This document shows, one piece after another, positions 8,613 to 17,300 of a DNA stretch of 64,000 nt. The position numbers and the translations under genes are program-made. The notes beneath the pieces are model-generated. The model saw only the letters and a program-made list of their open reading frames with translations. It had not been told where the DNA came from and ran no database searches. Origin of the DNA: Bacteroidota bacterium (lineage in GTDB: Bacteria > Bacteroidota > Bacteroidia > Chitinophagales > Chitinophagaceae); assembly GCA_018267915.1 (NCBI GenBank), contig JAFDXN010000058.1, positions 124,001 through 188,000 on the forward strand, given 5' to 3'. Position 1 is the first letter of the stretch; each line of letters opens with the position of its first letter.

Positions 8613-9920
8613 TTGAGAAAAACACTGGCCACGGTCATTAAAGAATGGATACTGTTCCGGCGCGATATAGCCGGGTTGCTGCTGCTGTTCATTATGCCGG
8701 CCATATTGATAATAGTGATGGCCCTGGTGCAGGACGCCCCTTTCAGGGATTACCAGGAAATGCGCTTCGACCTGTTGATTGCCGATAATGACCAGGGCAG
8801 CCTTGCACAGCAGATAAAAGCCGGGCTGCGCCAAAGCAAAAACTTTCATTTGGTGGACAGTGTTGATGGCAAGCCGCTTTCTGAAGAGAATCTAAAACAG
8901 TTGCTGCAAAAAGGAAAGTATAAGGTAGGCATTGTGATACCCAAAGGCGCCACGGCGGAAGTAGCTAACTCAGCCAATATCATCGCCAACGATCTTTCGA
9001 AAAAGCTGGGGTTGGGCAGTACGCTTCCCGCCCGTGAACACCGGGGTAACACATATATACACATGTATTTCGACCCTGTATCGAAGCCAACTTTTCGTAC
9101 GTCCATTCATTTCGCCCTTGATAAGTTCATCACAGCCGCCTGCAGCAATGAGCTTATCAGCAGGGTGTCGAAACTCAGTAAACTGCAAAATGATTCTACT
9201 GCAGATACTAAGAATGGTGACTTCGGGAAAGTGTTTGAAGGTGTCGGTTTAAAAGAAGAGCCGCTCAATGATAAGGCTAGCTATACAAAACACATGAACT
9301 CGGTGCAGCACAATGTGCCGGCCTGGGCCATCTTTGGCATTTTCTTTATTGTTATACCCATCGGCGGGCACATAATACGTGAACGCGAGGAAGGAAGCGC
9401 GCTCAGGATTGAACTGATACCGCGTGCTCATATTTCTGTAGCATTCGGAAAGATCGTTTTTTATACGCTGGTCTGCACACTTCAGTTTATTGTTATGTGC
9501 TGCATTGGCGTGTGGATCATGCCGCTAATAAATTTGCCCTCCCTCGGCCTTGGGCTGCATCCATTAGCCTTACTGCCTATGGCAATGGCCACGGGTTTTG
9601 CCGCCACAGCCTATGGTTATTTCGTCGGCACGCTCTTCAAGACTACCAACCAGGCGCTCCCTTTTGGTGCGATATCTGTAGTCATTTTCTCGGCTATGGG
9701 TGGTATATGGGTGCCGATCGAGTTGCTATCGCCAGCTATGCAGAAGGTTGCCCTGCTCTCCCCTATGCATTGGGCCCTCGATGGGGTACACAACCTTATC
9801 TTAAGGGATGGCAACCTTGGCGATATACTTCAAAACATTGTTTTTCTGCTGTGTTTCGGGCTGTGCTTGTGGCTCGTCAGTATCTATAAATACAACAAAC
9901 GCGGACATTCCATTCAATAA
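8613..9920 (+). CDS. ABC-2 family permease, TTG start
   Basis: 435 residues beginning at a TTG codon (MRKTLATVIKEW); the next ATG lies inside the first membrane helix, so TTG is the sensible start. Architecture is typical of YhgE/DrrB-like ABC-2 permeases: one N-terminal helix (about 18-38), a large extracytoplasmic loop of about 200 residues, then five helices from about residue 240 with the IPIGGHIIREREEGSALRIE motif that couples to the ATPase. It forms the exporter with the gene before it. A perfect palindromic terminator starts immediately after the stop. Confidence 0.9.
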   Translation: MRKTLATVIKEWILFRRDIAGLLLLFIMPAILIIVMALVQDAPFRDYQEMRFDLLIADNDQGSLAQQIKAGLRQSKNFHLVDSVDGKPLSEENLKQLLQKGKYKVGIVIPKGATAEVANSANIIANDLSKKLGLGSTLPAREHRGNTYIHMYFDPVSKPTFRTSIHFALDKFITAACSNELISRVSKLSKLQNDSTADTKNGDFGKVFEGVGLKEEPLNDKASYTKHMNSVQHNVPAWAIFGIFFIVIPIGGHIIREREEGSALRIELIPRAHISVAFGKIVFYTLVCTLQFIVMCCIGVWIMPLINLPSLGLGLHPLALLPMAMATGFAATAYGYFVGTLFKTTNQALPFGAISVVIFSAMGGIWVPIELLSPAMQKVALLSPMHWALDGVHNLILRDGNLGDILQNIVFLLCFGLCLWLVSIYKYNKRGHSIQ

Positions 9921-9948
9921 AAAAAGCCCCGCGATCGCGGGGCTTTTT
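9921..9948. terminator. Bidirectional intrinsic terminator
   Basis: A perfect 28-bp palindrome, AAAAAGCCCCGCGA and its complement. It begins directly after the permease TAA and also serves the convergent Spy-like gene. Confidence 0.92.
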
Positions 9949-9969
9949 ATGCTTGCTTAAGCCTATTAA

Positions 9970-10374
9970 TTAGTTAGTCCTTGTATTTAAGTTGGCATTA
10001 CCTTCTTTGGTTTTAGCCATATGATCTTTCATGATCTGGTGCAATTTTGTCCTTTGCTCAGGGGTAAGAACCGCTTCCATTTGCTGTTCTATCGACTTCT
10101 TCTCCTGCGACAGCTTGGTCTTGTCCTTTGATTGCCTCATTGGCGCCAGCGTATTATTGCCTTGAGTCATAATTTGCTTAATGCTAGCCTGCTGCTGGGT
10201 AGTAAGGTTGAGCTCAGCTGTAAGCCTCTGTACTTTCCTGTCAATACGCTGTTCAGGCGTCATAGATGCAGCCTGGGCCTGCACGTTAGCATCTGCTCCC
10301 TTGTTAGCCTGCTGAGCATATGTAAGGTTTGTAGCACCCACTACCAATGCAATAAATAGAAGCGTTTTTTTCAT
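9970..10374 (-). CDS. Periplasmic Spy/CpxP-like LTxxQ protein
   Basis: 134 residues with a cleavable signal peptide (MKKTLLFIALVVGATNLTYA, cut before QQANK). The mature protein is helical and has two LTxxQ-type motifs, LNLTTQQQASIKQIM and LTPEQRTKLHQIM, spaced as in Spy/CpxP proteins. Spy-like proteins are ATP-independent periplasmic chaperones or stress sensors. No two-component genes adjoin it. Single gene. Confidence 0.75.
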   Translation of the reverse strand: MKKTLLFIALVVGATNLTYAQQANKGADANVQAQAASMTPEQRIDRKVQRLTAELNLTTQQQASIKQIMTQGNNTLAPMRQSKDKTKLSQEKKSIEQQMEAVLTPEQRTKLHQIMKDHMAKTKEGNANLNTRTN

Positions 10375-10446
10375 GTTTATACCGTTTTGTAATATTATAG
10401 ACTGTAATATGGAACACTAAGTTAGGGATAAAATTAAAAAAAAACA

Positions 10447-13400
10447 TTAAAAATGATTAATTTTTTTTAGCACAAAGACTAAGTTGGAGGTAAAACGAGT
10501 TAAATCCAGCACCTGCAATTCAAGGTTCTTTTTTGCAGCGAAACGTTCCAGGAACGAGCGGCTGATGAAATGCAGGTCATTTTTTGTTTTATTAAACTTA
10601 AATATCTTTGTAGACATTACTTCAGTAACCTTGGTCCCTTTATGCCGATCCTCCAGTTCCGCGACCCCGTCACGGATGATGAGCTGGCCACCAGGGTTCA
10701 ATGCAGCGACACATTTTTCAAGCACAGCTTCTTGCTCTGAAGGTGTTAAATAATGCAACACATCACTGATGATAATGCCGTCGCAGGGCTGCAATTCATA
10801 TTGTGTAATATCGGCGTGCTCAAAACGGATATGCTCATCTCTCAGATAGTTGTGCTGAGCAGTCTCGATTTTTTCTTCATCATAGTCAATCCCCGTAAAA
10901 TCCCGTCCAGGGGCAGCCCAGTGCAGCATATAAGTCATAAATCCATAGCCGCAGCCCAGGTCGTAGAATTTGCCCTCGCGGGGCATGAGTTCATGGAAGG
11001 GCTCATAATTCTTTTCCAGCTTGGTCTTTATCCGGCAATACCACTCCAGCACCGGACCCTTGTAAGTGTAGCTGCGTAACAGTTGTTCCCTGAAGTAGGA
11101 CGGAGTTTCGTTCTTCGCTTTAACGAGCGCATATTCATTGCGCATATGGCGGCCTATAAGCTTGGCACGCTCACTATAGGTGGTGCCGAAAGTAGTATCG
11201 GCGGGTTTAATGCGCGGATGAATATAGACAGAGCACAGACCATCCTTCAGGAGCCAGTCTCCCTTTTGCATAGTGTATTGGATACCATGCAGCACCAGCG
11301 GCACTATGTCAAGTTTTAGTTCTTGTGCGATATAGAATGCGCCCTTATGAAAACGCTTGATATGATCATCATACGAACGAGTGCCCTCGGGAAATACTAC
11401 GATCGAATAGCCGCGGTTCACGAGGTCGCGCAGGGGCTCCAGGCTACCCTCCGCCCCATCAGCAACGGGGTAATATTCCGCCATCCGCACCACGGCACCG
11501 AATACCGGCGAGCGCCACACCCAGCGGTTAGTAAGCAGCACCAGGTGTGGATTGAGCATAGTAGTAACAAGGATATCGAGAAAAGAAGCATGATTGGCAA
11601 TGTATACTGCAGGCTTTTTGAAATCTTCACCCGGTACGTTGTATATCCTTTTAGTCAGGTTGCCCATTATGTACATCATGCTCCAGGTGTACTTACTCAC
11701 GAAAGCGTGATATATATACTTTGCTTTGTTGCGGTTGAAAGGCCAGAGCTTAGTAAGGACAATGCCGGCAATGGTCAGAACCATAGAGCCGGTGAAGAAG
11801 TAGGCAAATGCAAATACCGACTTAGAAAAGCTCCACAGCGTAAAAGGCATGAACTTCTTATTGGCCCTGTTCTGTATGAACCAGTTGAACAGGAATGGCT
11901 GCAATACCTGCGAGATGAATAGCACGCAAATCAGGCCGGTTACCGAAATAAAGGCTATCGATTTAAGTGCAGGATGTTTAGCCAGCAAGAGCACACCCAA
12001 ACCGACAATAACCGTAACCACAGAGACATAAACGGCGGCCCTTACCGAAATGAGCTTATTGCTGCCCGTCTTATACTTCTCTACAAGGCCATCCATCGTA
12101 AAGATGGCAAAGTCGTCGCCAAGGCCAAAGATCAATGAGGAGATGATGATGTTTACGATATTGAACTTCAACCCAAGCAATGACATCAATCCTAATATCC
12201 ATATCCATGATATGATCATCGGCAAGAAGGATATGAGCGCCAGCTCGATGCGTCCATAGCCAAGCAGCAGGGCGAAGAATACGATGAGCGACGAATAAAT
12301 GGCTATACGGTTAAAGTCGTTGTTAAGCACACCAACCAACTGCACTGCTCCTTGTTGTTTGTCGGTCACCGTGACCTCCTTTTGCTTCGAGAGGTAGTCG
12401 AAAACCTCTTTACGGTGCTCCTGGGGAACTTTAAGGGCTGCAATAGCATAGTGGTTTTTATTACCTGCCGAAAAGCTTGCTGGATAAAGGCCTTTCAGAA
12501 CTTTACCTGAGCTGCTGTCGAAGGTGGTGTATACCTTATTGATAGTTGTATTAAATGCCCCGAAGGCAGCGGTGTTATAGCCCAGTTCACCCGCTGCTTT
12601 GTTTACTGCGTCTGTTACGTGTTGCCTTTTCTCCGCCGTCCAGAAATGGTTCCATCGCTCTATACGCCGGTTTTGCTCCTCTTTGGAAGGAAACAATAAG
12701 GTGGGATTAGATGCGCTCCTCACCCAGCCTTTGTTGGTAATGCTATCCAGCGATGCCGATATGTGCTCCAGCTTTTGCAGGGCTTTTTCTTCGCTGCTCT
12801 CATTGGCTACAAGGAAAACGGAGCTTAGTGCGTATGCGTTCGCAGCGCTTACCTCGTCCTGCGCCTGCTGTAGCTGTGGCGATAGGTAATTAAGGTGCAT
12901 GAGATCACTGTCGAACTGCACACCAAAGCTGAAGTACAACATTACGGGCGTCAGCAAAACGATGCCTAATACCAGCCATTTGTTTTTCTCCGGGTGCCAG
13001 GTGGCTGCTTTGTCGAAGATGGTCTCCCGATGTGTTTCGTGATCGATACCCAGTGGGAAATGCGGCATAAAGATAAGCGTGCACAAGGCTGCACCCGTAA
13101 GGCTGCCGGCCGCGAAAAGGCCGAGGTCCTGCAGTATAGGCGTCTGCACAAACCGGAGTGACAGGAAAGCCGCGATCGTGGTGAAGCTGCCTATCGTTAA
13201 CGGATGTGTCAATTCTGCTATTGTAGAGCGGATGTCTTTTGCATGCCGGGCATGGGATAGAAAGTGTATGGAGAAGTCGATGGCGATGCCCAGGATAATT
13301 GCCCCCGCACCCATAGCTATCACAGAAATACTGCCCTGCACCAGGTACACTATACCCATACCCATCAAACCTCCATACAACACCGGTATCAACAACAACA

Positions 13401-14286
13401 ATGGTGTACGTTTGCGACGGAAGAAATAATAGGTAAGCGCAAGCAGCAAGACGACGGTGACGGAAAGTGTAACGATGGTATCGGTACGCATTTGTGACGC
13501 GTTTCCGGCGGCTACTGCAGGGCCGCCGAAGTACACCATGTGTACGTCGGCGTGGGTCGACTGCCAGTGGTCTATTACCTGGTTAAGTAGTTTAAAGAAT
13601 TGCCCGTTTTTTCCTGTTTCGCTGGCTTTGTATTTAGGTTTGAGGAAAAATGTCAACCGTTTTTGACTATTCGAAAACACATAACCATCGTAGGGTTCAT
13701 AACCCGGATCGAATTGCAGGCTTTTCAGCTTACGCCACACCAGGCCCGACATGCCTATCGGGTCCTGTGCTACCAGCCGTTTGAACACGATGCTCTCCGG
13801 AGATAATAATATCTTCCGGTTGGTTTCCAGCGTATGCCTGATCCTGTCGGGCTGAGTGAGCGTATCAAGTTGTGCAAAATCCCGCTCAGTCAGGAACAGT
13901 GGGATATTGTTCTGGAAGATATCAACTAATGCCTCTTCATAACCTCCTCCTACCTGTAGTGTAACGGTGTCTATCCACTGCGCACATTTACTTTCCAGTT
14001 CTGCATCAAAGCTGTTGGCCGCTGCGATAAGGCTGTCAGGATCGCTGCGGCTGCTGTCTTTGAACGACATTAAAAAGATCACCTGCTCCCCGGCCTGTGT
14101 GTGACTGATAACATCATTCATTGCCTTGATAGCCTTGCTATCCGGCAGCATGTCACTGATATCTTCTTTTAAAGTAACCCGAAAAGAAAGGAGCCCCCAC
14201 AGGCCGAGGCTAAGCAGGAATACAGCCCAGAACAATACCTTCCGCCTACGGAAAAAGTCATAGATACCAACGAATAAAGCCTGCAT
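10447..14286 (-). CDS. Trifunctional MMPL transporter / lysophospholipid acyltransferase / SAM methyltransferase
   Basis: 1279 residues with three units. Residues 1 to about 830 are an RND/MMPL transporter: a helix at 15-35, a large periplasmic loop, five helices with the GIAIDFSIHFLSHARH motif, then a second repeat ending with the LGDDFAIFTMDGLVEKY motif. About residues 880-1060 are a PlsC-type acyltransferase with NHASFLD (near 897) and FPEGTRS (near 965). About residues 1095-1230 are a class I methyltransferase with DLGCGYGFMTYM (near 1106). This three-part architecture is known in Bacteroidota, often beside aryl-polyene or flexirubin genes, where the exporter and acyltransferase probably mount the pigment lipid. 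No ketosynthase genes are adjacent here, so its lipid substrate is open. Confidence 0.92.
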   Translation of the reverse strand: MQALFVGIYDFFRRRKVLFWAVFLLSLGLWGLLSFRVTLKEDISDMLPDSKAIKAMNDVISHTQAGEQVIFLMSFKDSSRSDPDSLIAAANSFDAELESKCAQWIDTVTLQVGGGYEEALVDIFQNNIPLFLTERDFAQLDTLTQPDRIRHTLETNRKILLSPESIVFKRLVAQDPIGMSGLVWRKLKSLQFDPGYEPYDGYVFSNSQKRLTFFLKPKYKASETGKNGQFFKLLNQVIDHWQSTHADVHMVYFGGPAVAAGNASQMRTDTIVTLSVTVVLLLALTYYFFRRKRTPLLLLIPVLYGGLMGMGIVYLVQGSISVIAMGAGAIILGIAIDFSIHFLSHARHAKDIRSTIAELTHPLTIGSFTTIAAFLSLRFVQTPILQDLGLFAAGSLTGAALCTLIFMPHFPLGIDHETHRETIFDKAATWHPEKNKWLVLGIVLLTPVMLYFSFGVQFDSDLMHLNYLSPQLQQAQDEVSAANAYALSSVFLVANESSEEKALQKLEHISASLDSITNKGWVRSASNPTLLFPSKEEQNRRIERWNHFWTAEKRQHVTDAVNKAAGELGYNTAAFGAFNTTINKVYTTFDSSSGKVLKGLYPASFSAGNKNHYAIAALKVPQEHRKEVFDYLSKQKEVTVTDKQQGAVQLVGVLNNDFNRIAIYSSLIVFFALLLGYGRIELALISFLPMIISWIWILGLMSLLGLKFNIVNIIISSLIFGLGDDFAIFTMDGLVEKYKTGSNKLISVRAAVYVSVVTVIVGLGVLLLAKHPALKSIAFISVTGLICVLFISQVLQPFLFNWFIQNRANKKFMPFTLWSFSKSVFAFAYFFTGSMVLTIAGIVLTKLWPFNRNKAKYIYHAFVSKYTWSMMYIMGNLTKRIYNVPGEDFKKPAVYIANHASFLDILVTTMLNPHLVLLTNRWVWRSPVFGAVVRMAEYYPVADGAEGSLEPLRDLVNRGYSIVVFPEGTRSYDDHIKRFHKGAFYIAQELKLDIVPLVLHGIQYTMQKGDWLLKDGLCSVYIHPRIKPADTTFGTTYSERAKLIGRHMRNEYALVKAKNETPSYFREQLLRSYTYKGPVLEWYCRIKTKLEKNYEPFHELMPREGKFYDLGCGYGFMTYMLHWAAPGRDFTGIDYDEEKIETAQHNYLRDEHIRFEHADITQYELQPCDGIIISDVLHYLTPSEQEAVLEKCVAALNPGGQLIIRDGVAELEDRHKGTKVTEVMSTKIFKFNKTKNDLHFISRSFLERFAAKKNLELQVLDLTRFTSNLVFVLKKINHF

Positions 14287-14303
14287 TACAATAGGAGAAA
14301 GCG

Positions 14304-14311
14304 CAAAAATA
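14304..14311 (-). promoter_or_regulatory. -7 element for the trifunctional MMPL gene
   Basis: On the minus strand TATTTTTG (complement of 14304-14311) ends 17 nt before the ATG at 14286, a perfect TAnnTTTG. Confidence 0.5.
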
Positions 14312-14342
14312 ATGTTTATGCGCCCTTTATACTAAAACTATA

Positions 14343-15530
14343 TCACTCAAAGTCAGCATATAGCAGATATTTCTTCCTTATTTTCTTAAAATCATCAATA
14401 TCATGCTGCCAGCTTGCATGTATCTCTGCAGCTGTCAACCCCTCGTCTATTTGTTCCCTCAACTGGGTAGTCCCCGCCAGTTTTTCAAAAAAATCAGTGA
14501 AGAACTTATCCTTATTTGGATACCAATTGTAGGCTTGCACCAGCCATTCTATATTGATCTGGCCTTTTGTTTTTTCCAGCGCTTCCGGCGCGTCCCGGGC
14601 CAGCAATTTGCCATAGCAGTCCTGTCCTTCATACAGCGGTTTGCTGGCACCTGTCACGGCCTTCGGTACAAAGAAATGACCCGCTTTCTCTTTAAAGGCC
14701 GGGTGGCCCCATTGCTGAAAAGGTTTGTCTGTACCCCGGCCCACGCTAACAGGTGTGCCTTCAAAAAAGCAGAGGGACGGATATAAATATATAGCGGCCA
14801 TCGTTCTCAGGTTAGGCGATGGAGGGACCGGTAATTCATACTTTTTACTGTGGTCGTAGTTACTGCACGGTATAACCTCCAGGTTTGGCACTCTGGCAGT
14901 ACTTAACCATTGTTCACCTACCAGCATCTTAGCATATTCACCCGCCGTCATGCCATATACCACCGGTACCGGCTGCATACCAACAAATGAACGATGCACC
15001 TTATCCAGCACCGGTCCATCGACATAAAACCCGTTAGGATCAGGCCTGTCCAGAACTATTATTTTCTTCCCGTTGTCAGCACATGCCTCCATCGCATATT
15101 GTAGTGTAGATATATAAGTATAAAAACGTACCCCCACATCCTGCAGGTCGTATATCAATATATCGATGTCCTTAAGTTGGTCCGCGGTCGGTTTTTTGTT
15201 GTTGCCGTAGAGTGATATAACAGGCAAGCCACTTTCCTTGTCTATACCATTGTCAATATGTGCTCCTGCATCGGCAGTACCTCGAAACCCATGTTCTGGA
15301 ACAAATATCTTAACCACTTTTACCTTGTGTTCCAGCAGTACATCCAGCAGCAATTTGTCGCCAACAACAGATGTTTGATTGATGAGCAGCCCTACCCTTT
15401 TTCCCTTCAGTCCGGGCAGGTATCTTTCGGTTTGTTCGGCGCCGGTAAGTATGCCGGCGGCATCGTGTGCAACCAATGGTTTACAGAAAAGAATAAATGC
15501 CAGGGAAATAACAGATGCCAGCAGCCTCAC
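14343..15530 (-). CDS. namZ: DUF1343 exo-beta-N-acetylmuramidase (NamZ-like, GH171)
   Basis: 395 residues with a signal peptide (MRLLASVISLAFILFCKPLVA). The body is a DUF1343 protein: GLLINQTSVV, FVPEHGFRG with its conserved Glu, LIYDLQDVGVRFYTYISTL, LDRPDPNG and PVVYGMTAGEYAKML, all diagnostic. NamZ enzymes remove N-acetylmuramic acid from the non-reducing end of peptidoglycan fragments, so the protein probably acts in the periplasm in cell-wall recycling. It lies 56 bp from the MMPL gene on the same strand and is divergent from the FKBP gene, with a 77-bp shared promoter region. Confidence 0.85.
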   Translation of the reverse strand: MRLLASVISLAFILFCKPLVAHDAAGILTGAEQTERYLPGLKGKRVGLLINQTSVVGDKLLLDVLLEHKVKVVKIFVPEHGFRGTADAGAHIDNGIDKESGLPVISLYGNNKKPTADQLKDIDILIYDLQDVGVRFYTYISTLQYAMEACADNGKKIIVLDRPDPNGFYVDGPVLDKVHRSFVGMQPVPVVYGMTAGEYAKMLVGEQWLSTARVPNLEVIPCSNYDHSKKYELPVPPSPNLRTMAAIYLYPSLCFFEGTPVSVGRGTDKPFQQWGHPAFKEKAGHFFVPKAVTGASKPLYEGQDCYGKLLARDAPEALEKTKGQINIEWLVQAYNWYPNKDKFFTDFFEKLAGTTQLREQIDEGLTAAEIHASWQHDIDDFKKIRKKYLLYADFE

Positions 15531-15607
15531 AACAAAATTTTTCCTAAAGATAATCCGTCAATTCTGATATTATCGCGTACCTTGCGGACAAATAAAAGAA
15601 CATATTC

Positions 15608-16036
15608 ATGCAAAAAGCAAAGAGCGGGGATAAGGTAAAAGTGCACTATCATGGGAAACTAACCGACGGTTCAACTTTCGATAGTTCAGAAGGTCGTGAC
15701 CCGCTGGAATTTACCGTAGGTAGCGGGCAGGTGATAAAAGGCTTTGATGATGCCGTTATTGACATGGCTGTTGGCGAAAAGAAGACCGTTCAGATACCTG
15801 TTGAGAATGCCTATGGCGAGCGCAACGAGGATATGATGATGGAATATCCTAAGACAGAGTTCCCTGCTGACATGATACCGGAAGTAGGCATGGAGCTGCA
15901 CATGAGTGACAATATGGGCAATGTTTTCCCTGTGGTGATCACTGAAGTATTAGATGAAGTAGTAGTGCTCGATGCTAACCATCCGCTTGCCGGCGAAGAC
16001 CTAACGTTCGAGATCGAACTGGTTTCAATCGCTTAA
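15608..16036 (+). CDS. FKBP-type peptidyl-prolyl isomerase, SlyD-like
   Basis: 142 residues, cytoplasmic. The N-terminal half VHYHGKLTDGSTFDSS then GSGQVIKGFDDAVIDM and GEKKTVQIPVENAYGER is the FKBP core; an insert-in-flap domain (about residues 70-120) is present as in SlyD/FkpB. The C-terminus LTFEIELVSIA closes the FKBP sheet; the metal-binding His/Cys tail of E. coli SlyD is absent. It should act as a folding helper and prolyl isomerase. A clear terminator follows. Confidence 0.9.
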   Translation: MQKAKSGDKVKVHYHGKLTDGSTFDSSEGRDPLEFTVGSGQVIKGFDDAVIDMAVGEKKTVQIPVENAYGERNEDMMMEYPKTEFPADMIPEVGMELHMSDNMGNVFPVVITEVLDEVVVLDANHPLAGEDLTFEIELVSIA

Positions 16037-16051
16037 CGATATTGTTTATAC

Positions 16052-16085
16052 ATACCGGATCGCTATGCGGTCCGGTATTTTTTTA
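16052..16085 (+). terminator. Intrinsic terminator after the FKBP gene
   Basis: ATACCGGA (16052-16059) pairs with TCCGGTAT (16071-16078), with an inner CGC/GCG pairing, followed by a run of seven T. Confidence 0.85.
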
Positions 16086-16115
16086 TTTTAACCTATCTTT
16101 AAACAGTGTATTCTG

Positions 16116-16123
16116 TACATTTG
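16116..16123 (+). promoter_or_regulatory. -7 element for exbB-exbD
   Basis: TACATTTG, a perfect TAnnTTTG, 24 nt before the ATG at 16148. Confidence 0.5.
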
Positions 16124-16147
16124 TTAAAACCTACTTGATTTATCTTC

Positions 16148-16837
16148 ATGTCATTACTCACGATCTTTTTGCAGGCCGATACTGCGCTGAAAGCTGCTAA
16201 TGCGGCAACTGAGCCGGTAGAAAAAATATCCCTGTTCCAGCTCCTTCGCGAAGGCGGTGCATTAATGATTCCTTTGTTGCTTTGTTCCCTGCTCCTGGTA
16301 TATGTCTTTGTTGAGCGCCTCATGGCTATCCGTAAGGCCTCCGGGGGCGATGCACAGTTCATGCAGCGCATCCGCGAACAGATCACCACCGGCAACATAC
16401 AGGCTGCAAAATCGTTGTGCAAAAGCACGGACACCCCCATCGCACGCGTGGTGGATAAGGGCATCAGCCGTATAGGTAAGCCGATCGATCACATTGAGAA
16501 ATCGATGGAAAGCACTGGCAAATTGGAGGTATACCAAATGGAAAAGAATCTTTCTATCCTCTCCACGCTTGCCGGCATTGCACCTATGTTCGGTTTCCTC
16601 GGTACCATTGCCGGTATGATCATCCTGTTCTTCAACGTGCAACACCAGGGCTTTTCGCTCGAGGCAATTGCAGGTGGCATCTATACTAAGATGGTAACAT
16701 CGGCAGTGGGCCTTATCATTGGCTTGCTGGCGTATGTGGCTTATAATTATCTTAATGCGCAGATCAACAAAAACGTGAACCGCATCGAGGCCGCATCAGT
16801 TGAATTTTTGGACATATTACAGGAACCAACCCGCTAA
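16148..16837 (+). CDS. MotA/TolQ/ExbB proton channel protein
   Basis: 229 residues. Three membrane segments: about 38-58 (ALMIPLLLCSLLLVYVFV), about 137-160 (STLAGIAPMFGFLGTIAGMI) and about 178-203 (KMVTSAVGLIIGLLAYVA). The central GIAPMFGFLGTIAGMI and TSAVGLIIGLLAY stretches are the hallmark of TolQ/ExbB. It should form an inner-membrane proton channel with the ExbD protein 6 bp downstream, energising outer-membrane import or envelope integrity. No TonB or outer-membrane receptor is nearby. Confidence 0.9.
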   Translation: MSLLTIFLQADTALKAANAATEPVEKISLFQLLREGGALMIPLLLCSLLLVYVFVERLMAIRKASGGDAQFMQRIREQITTGNIQAAKSLCKSTDTPIARVVDKGISRIGKPIDHIEKSMESTGKLEVYQMEKNLSILSTLAGIAPMFGFLGTIAGMIILFFNVQHQGFSLEAIAGGIYTKMVTSAVGLIIGLLAYVAYNYLNAQINKNVNRIEAASVEFLDILQEPTR

Positions 16838-16843
16838 GCACGC

Positions 16844-17248
16844 ATGAACCTGAGAAAACATTTACGGGAGTCATCTGAGCCGCATACGTCTGCGCTTAAC
16901 GATATCCTGTTCATATTATTACTGTTCTTCCTCATCATATCTACCCTGGCCAACCCCAATGTGGTAAAGGTGTCGACTCCCAAAGCGAAAAGCGATACCA
17001 AGGCCAAACAAACAGTGGTAGTAAGTATCGACTCGATGCAGCGCTTTTATGTTGGTGCCAACCTGACGCCACCTGATTCGTTAAAGTCAGTGATCTCAAG
17101 GATGGCCGCTAAGGCCAACGATGCCGAACCTACCGTTGTAATAAACGGAGACAAAAAAGCTACCTGGGATAACATCATGATAGCCATGAAAGCTGCCAAG
17201 GCCGCCAACCTGAAGGTAGTTGCGGCTATCGACAAAGAAGGAAAGTAA
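16844..17248 (+). CDS. ExbD/TolR-like biopolymer transport protein
   Basis: 134 residues: short cytoplasmic N-terminus, one helix (about 18-38, SALNDILFILLLFFLIISTL) with the conserved Asp needed for proton use, and a periplasmic domain ending AAKAANLKVVAAIDKEGK, matching the ExbD/TolR domain. It pairs with the ExbB-like protein directly upstream. Only one ExbD is present, whereas many Bacteroidota Ton clusters have two. Confidence 0.88.
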   Translation: MNLRKHLRESSEPHTSALNDILFILLLFFLIISTLANPNVVKVSTPKAKSDTKAKQTVVVSIDSMQRFYVGANLTPPDSLKSVISRMAAKANDAEPTVVINGDKKATWDNIMIAMKAAKAANLKVVAAIDKEGK

Positions 17249-17291
17249 TCCACATTTTTACCTAACGGCGCTCTGCTAAGCGCTGCTTCAT

Positions 17292-17299
17292 TACTTTTG
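17292..17299 (+). promoter_or_regulatory. -7 element just before recG
   Basis: TACTTTTG fits TAnnTTTG. It lies immediately before the TTG at 17301, which would put transcription start inside the first recG codons (see recG). Confidence 0.4.
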
Positions 17300-17300
17300 T

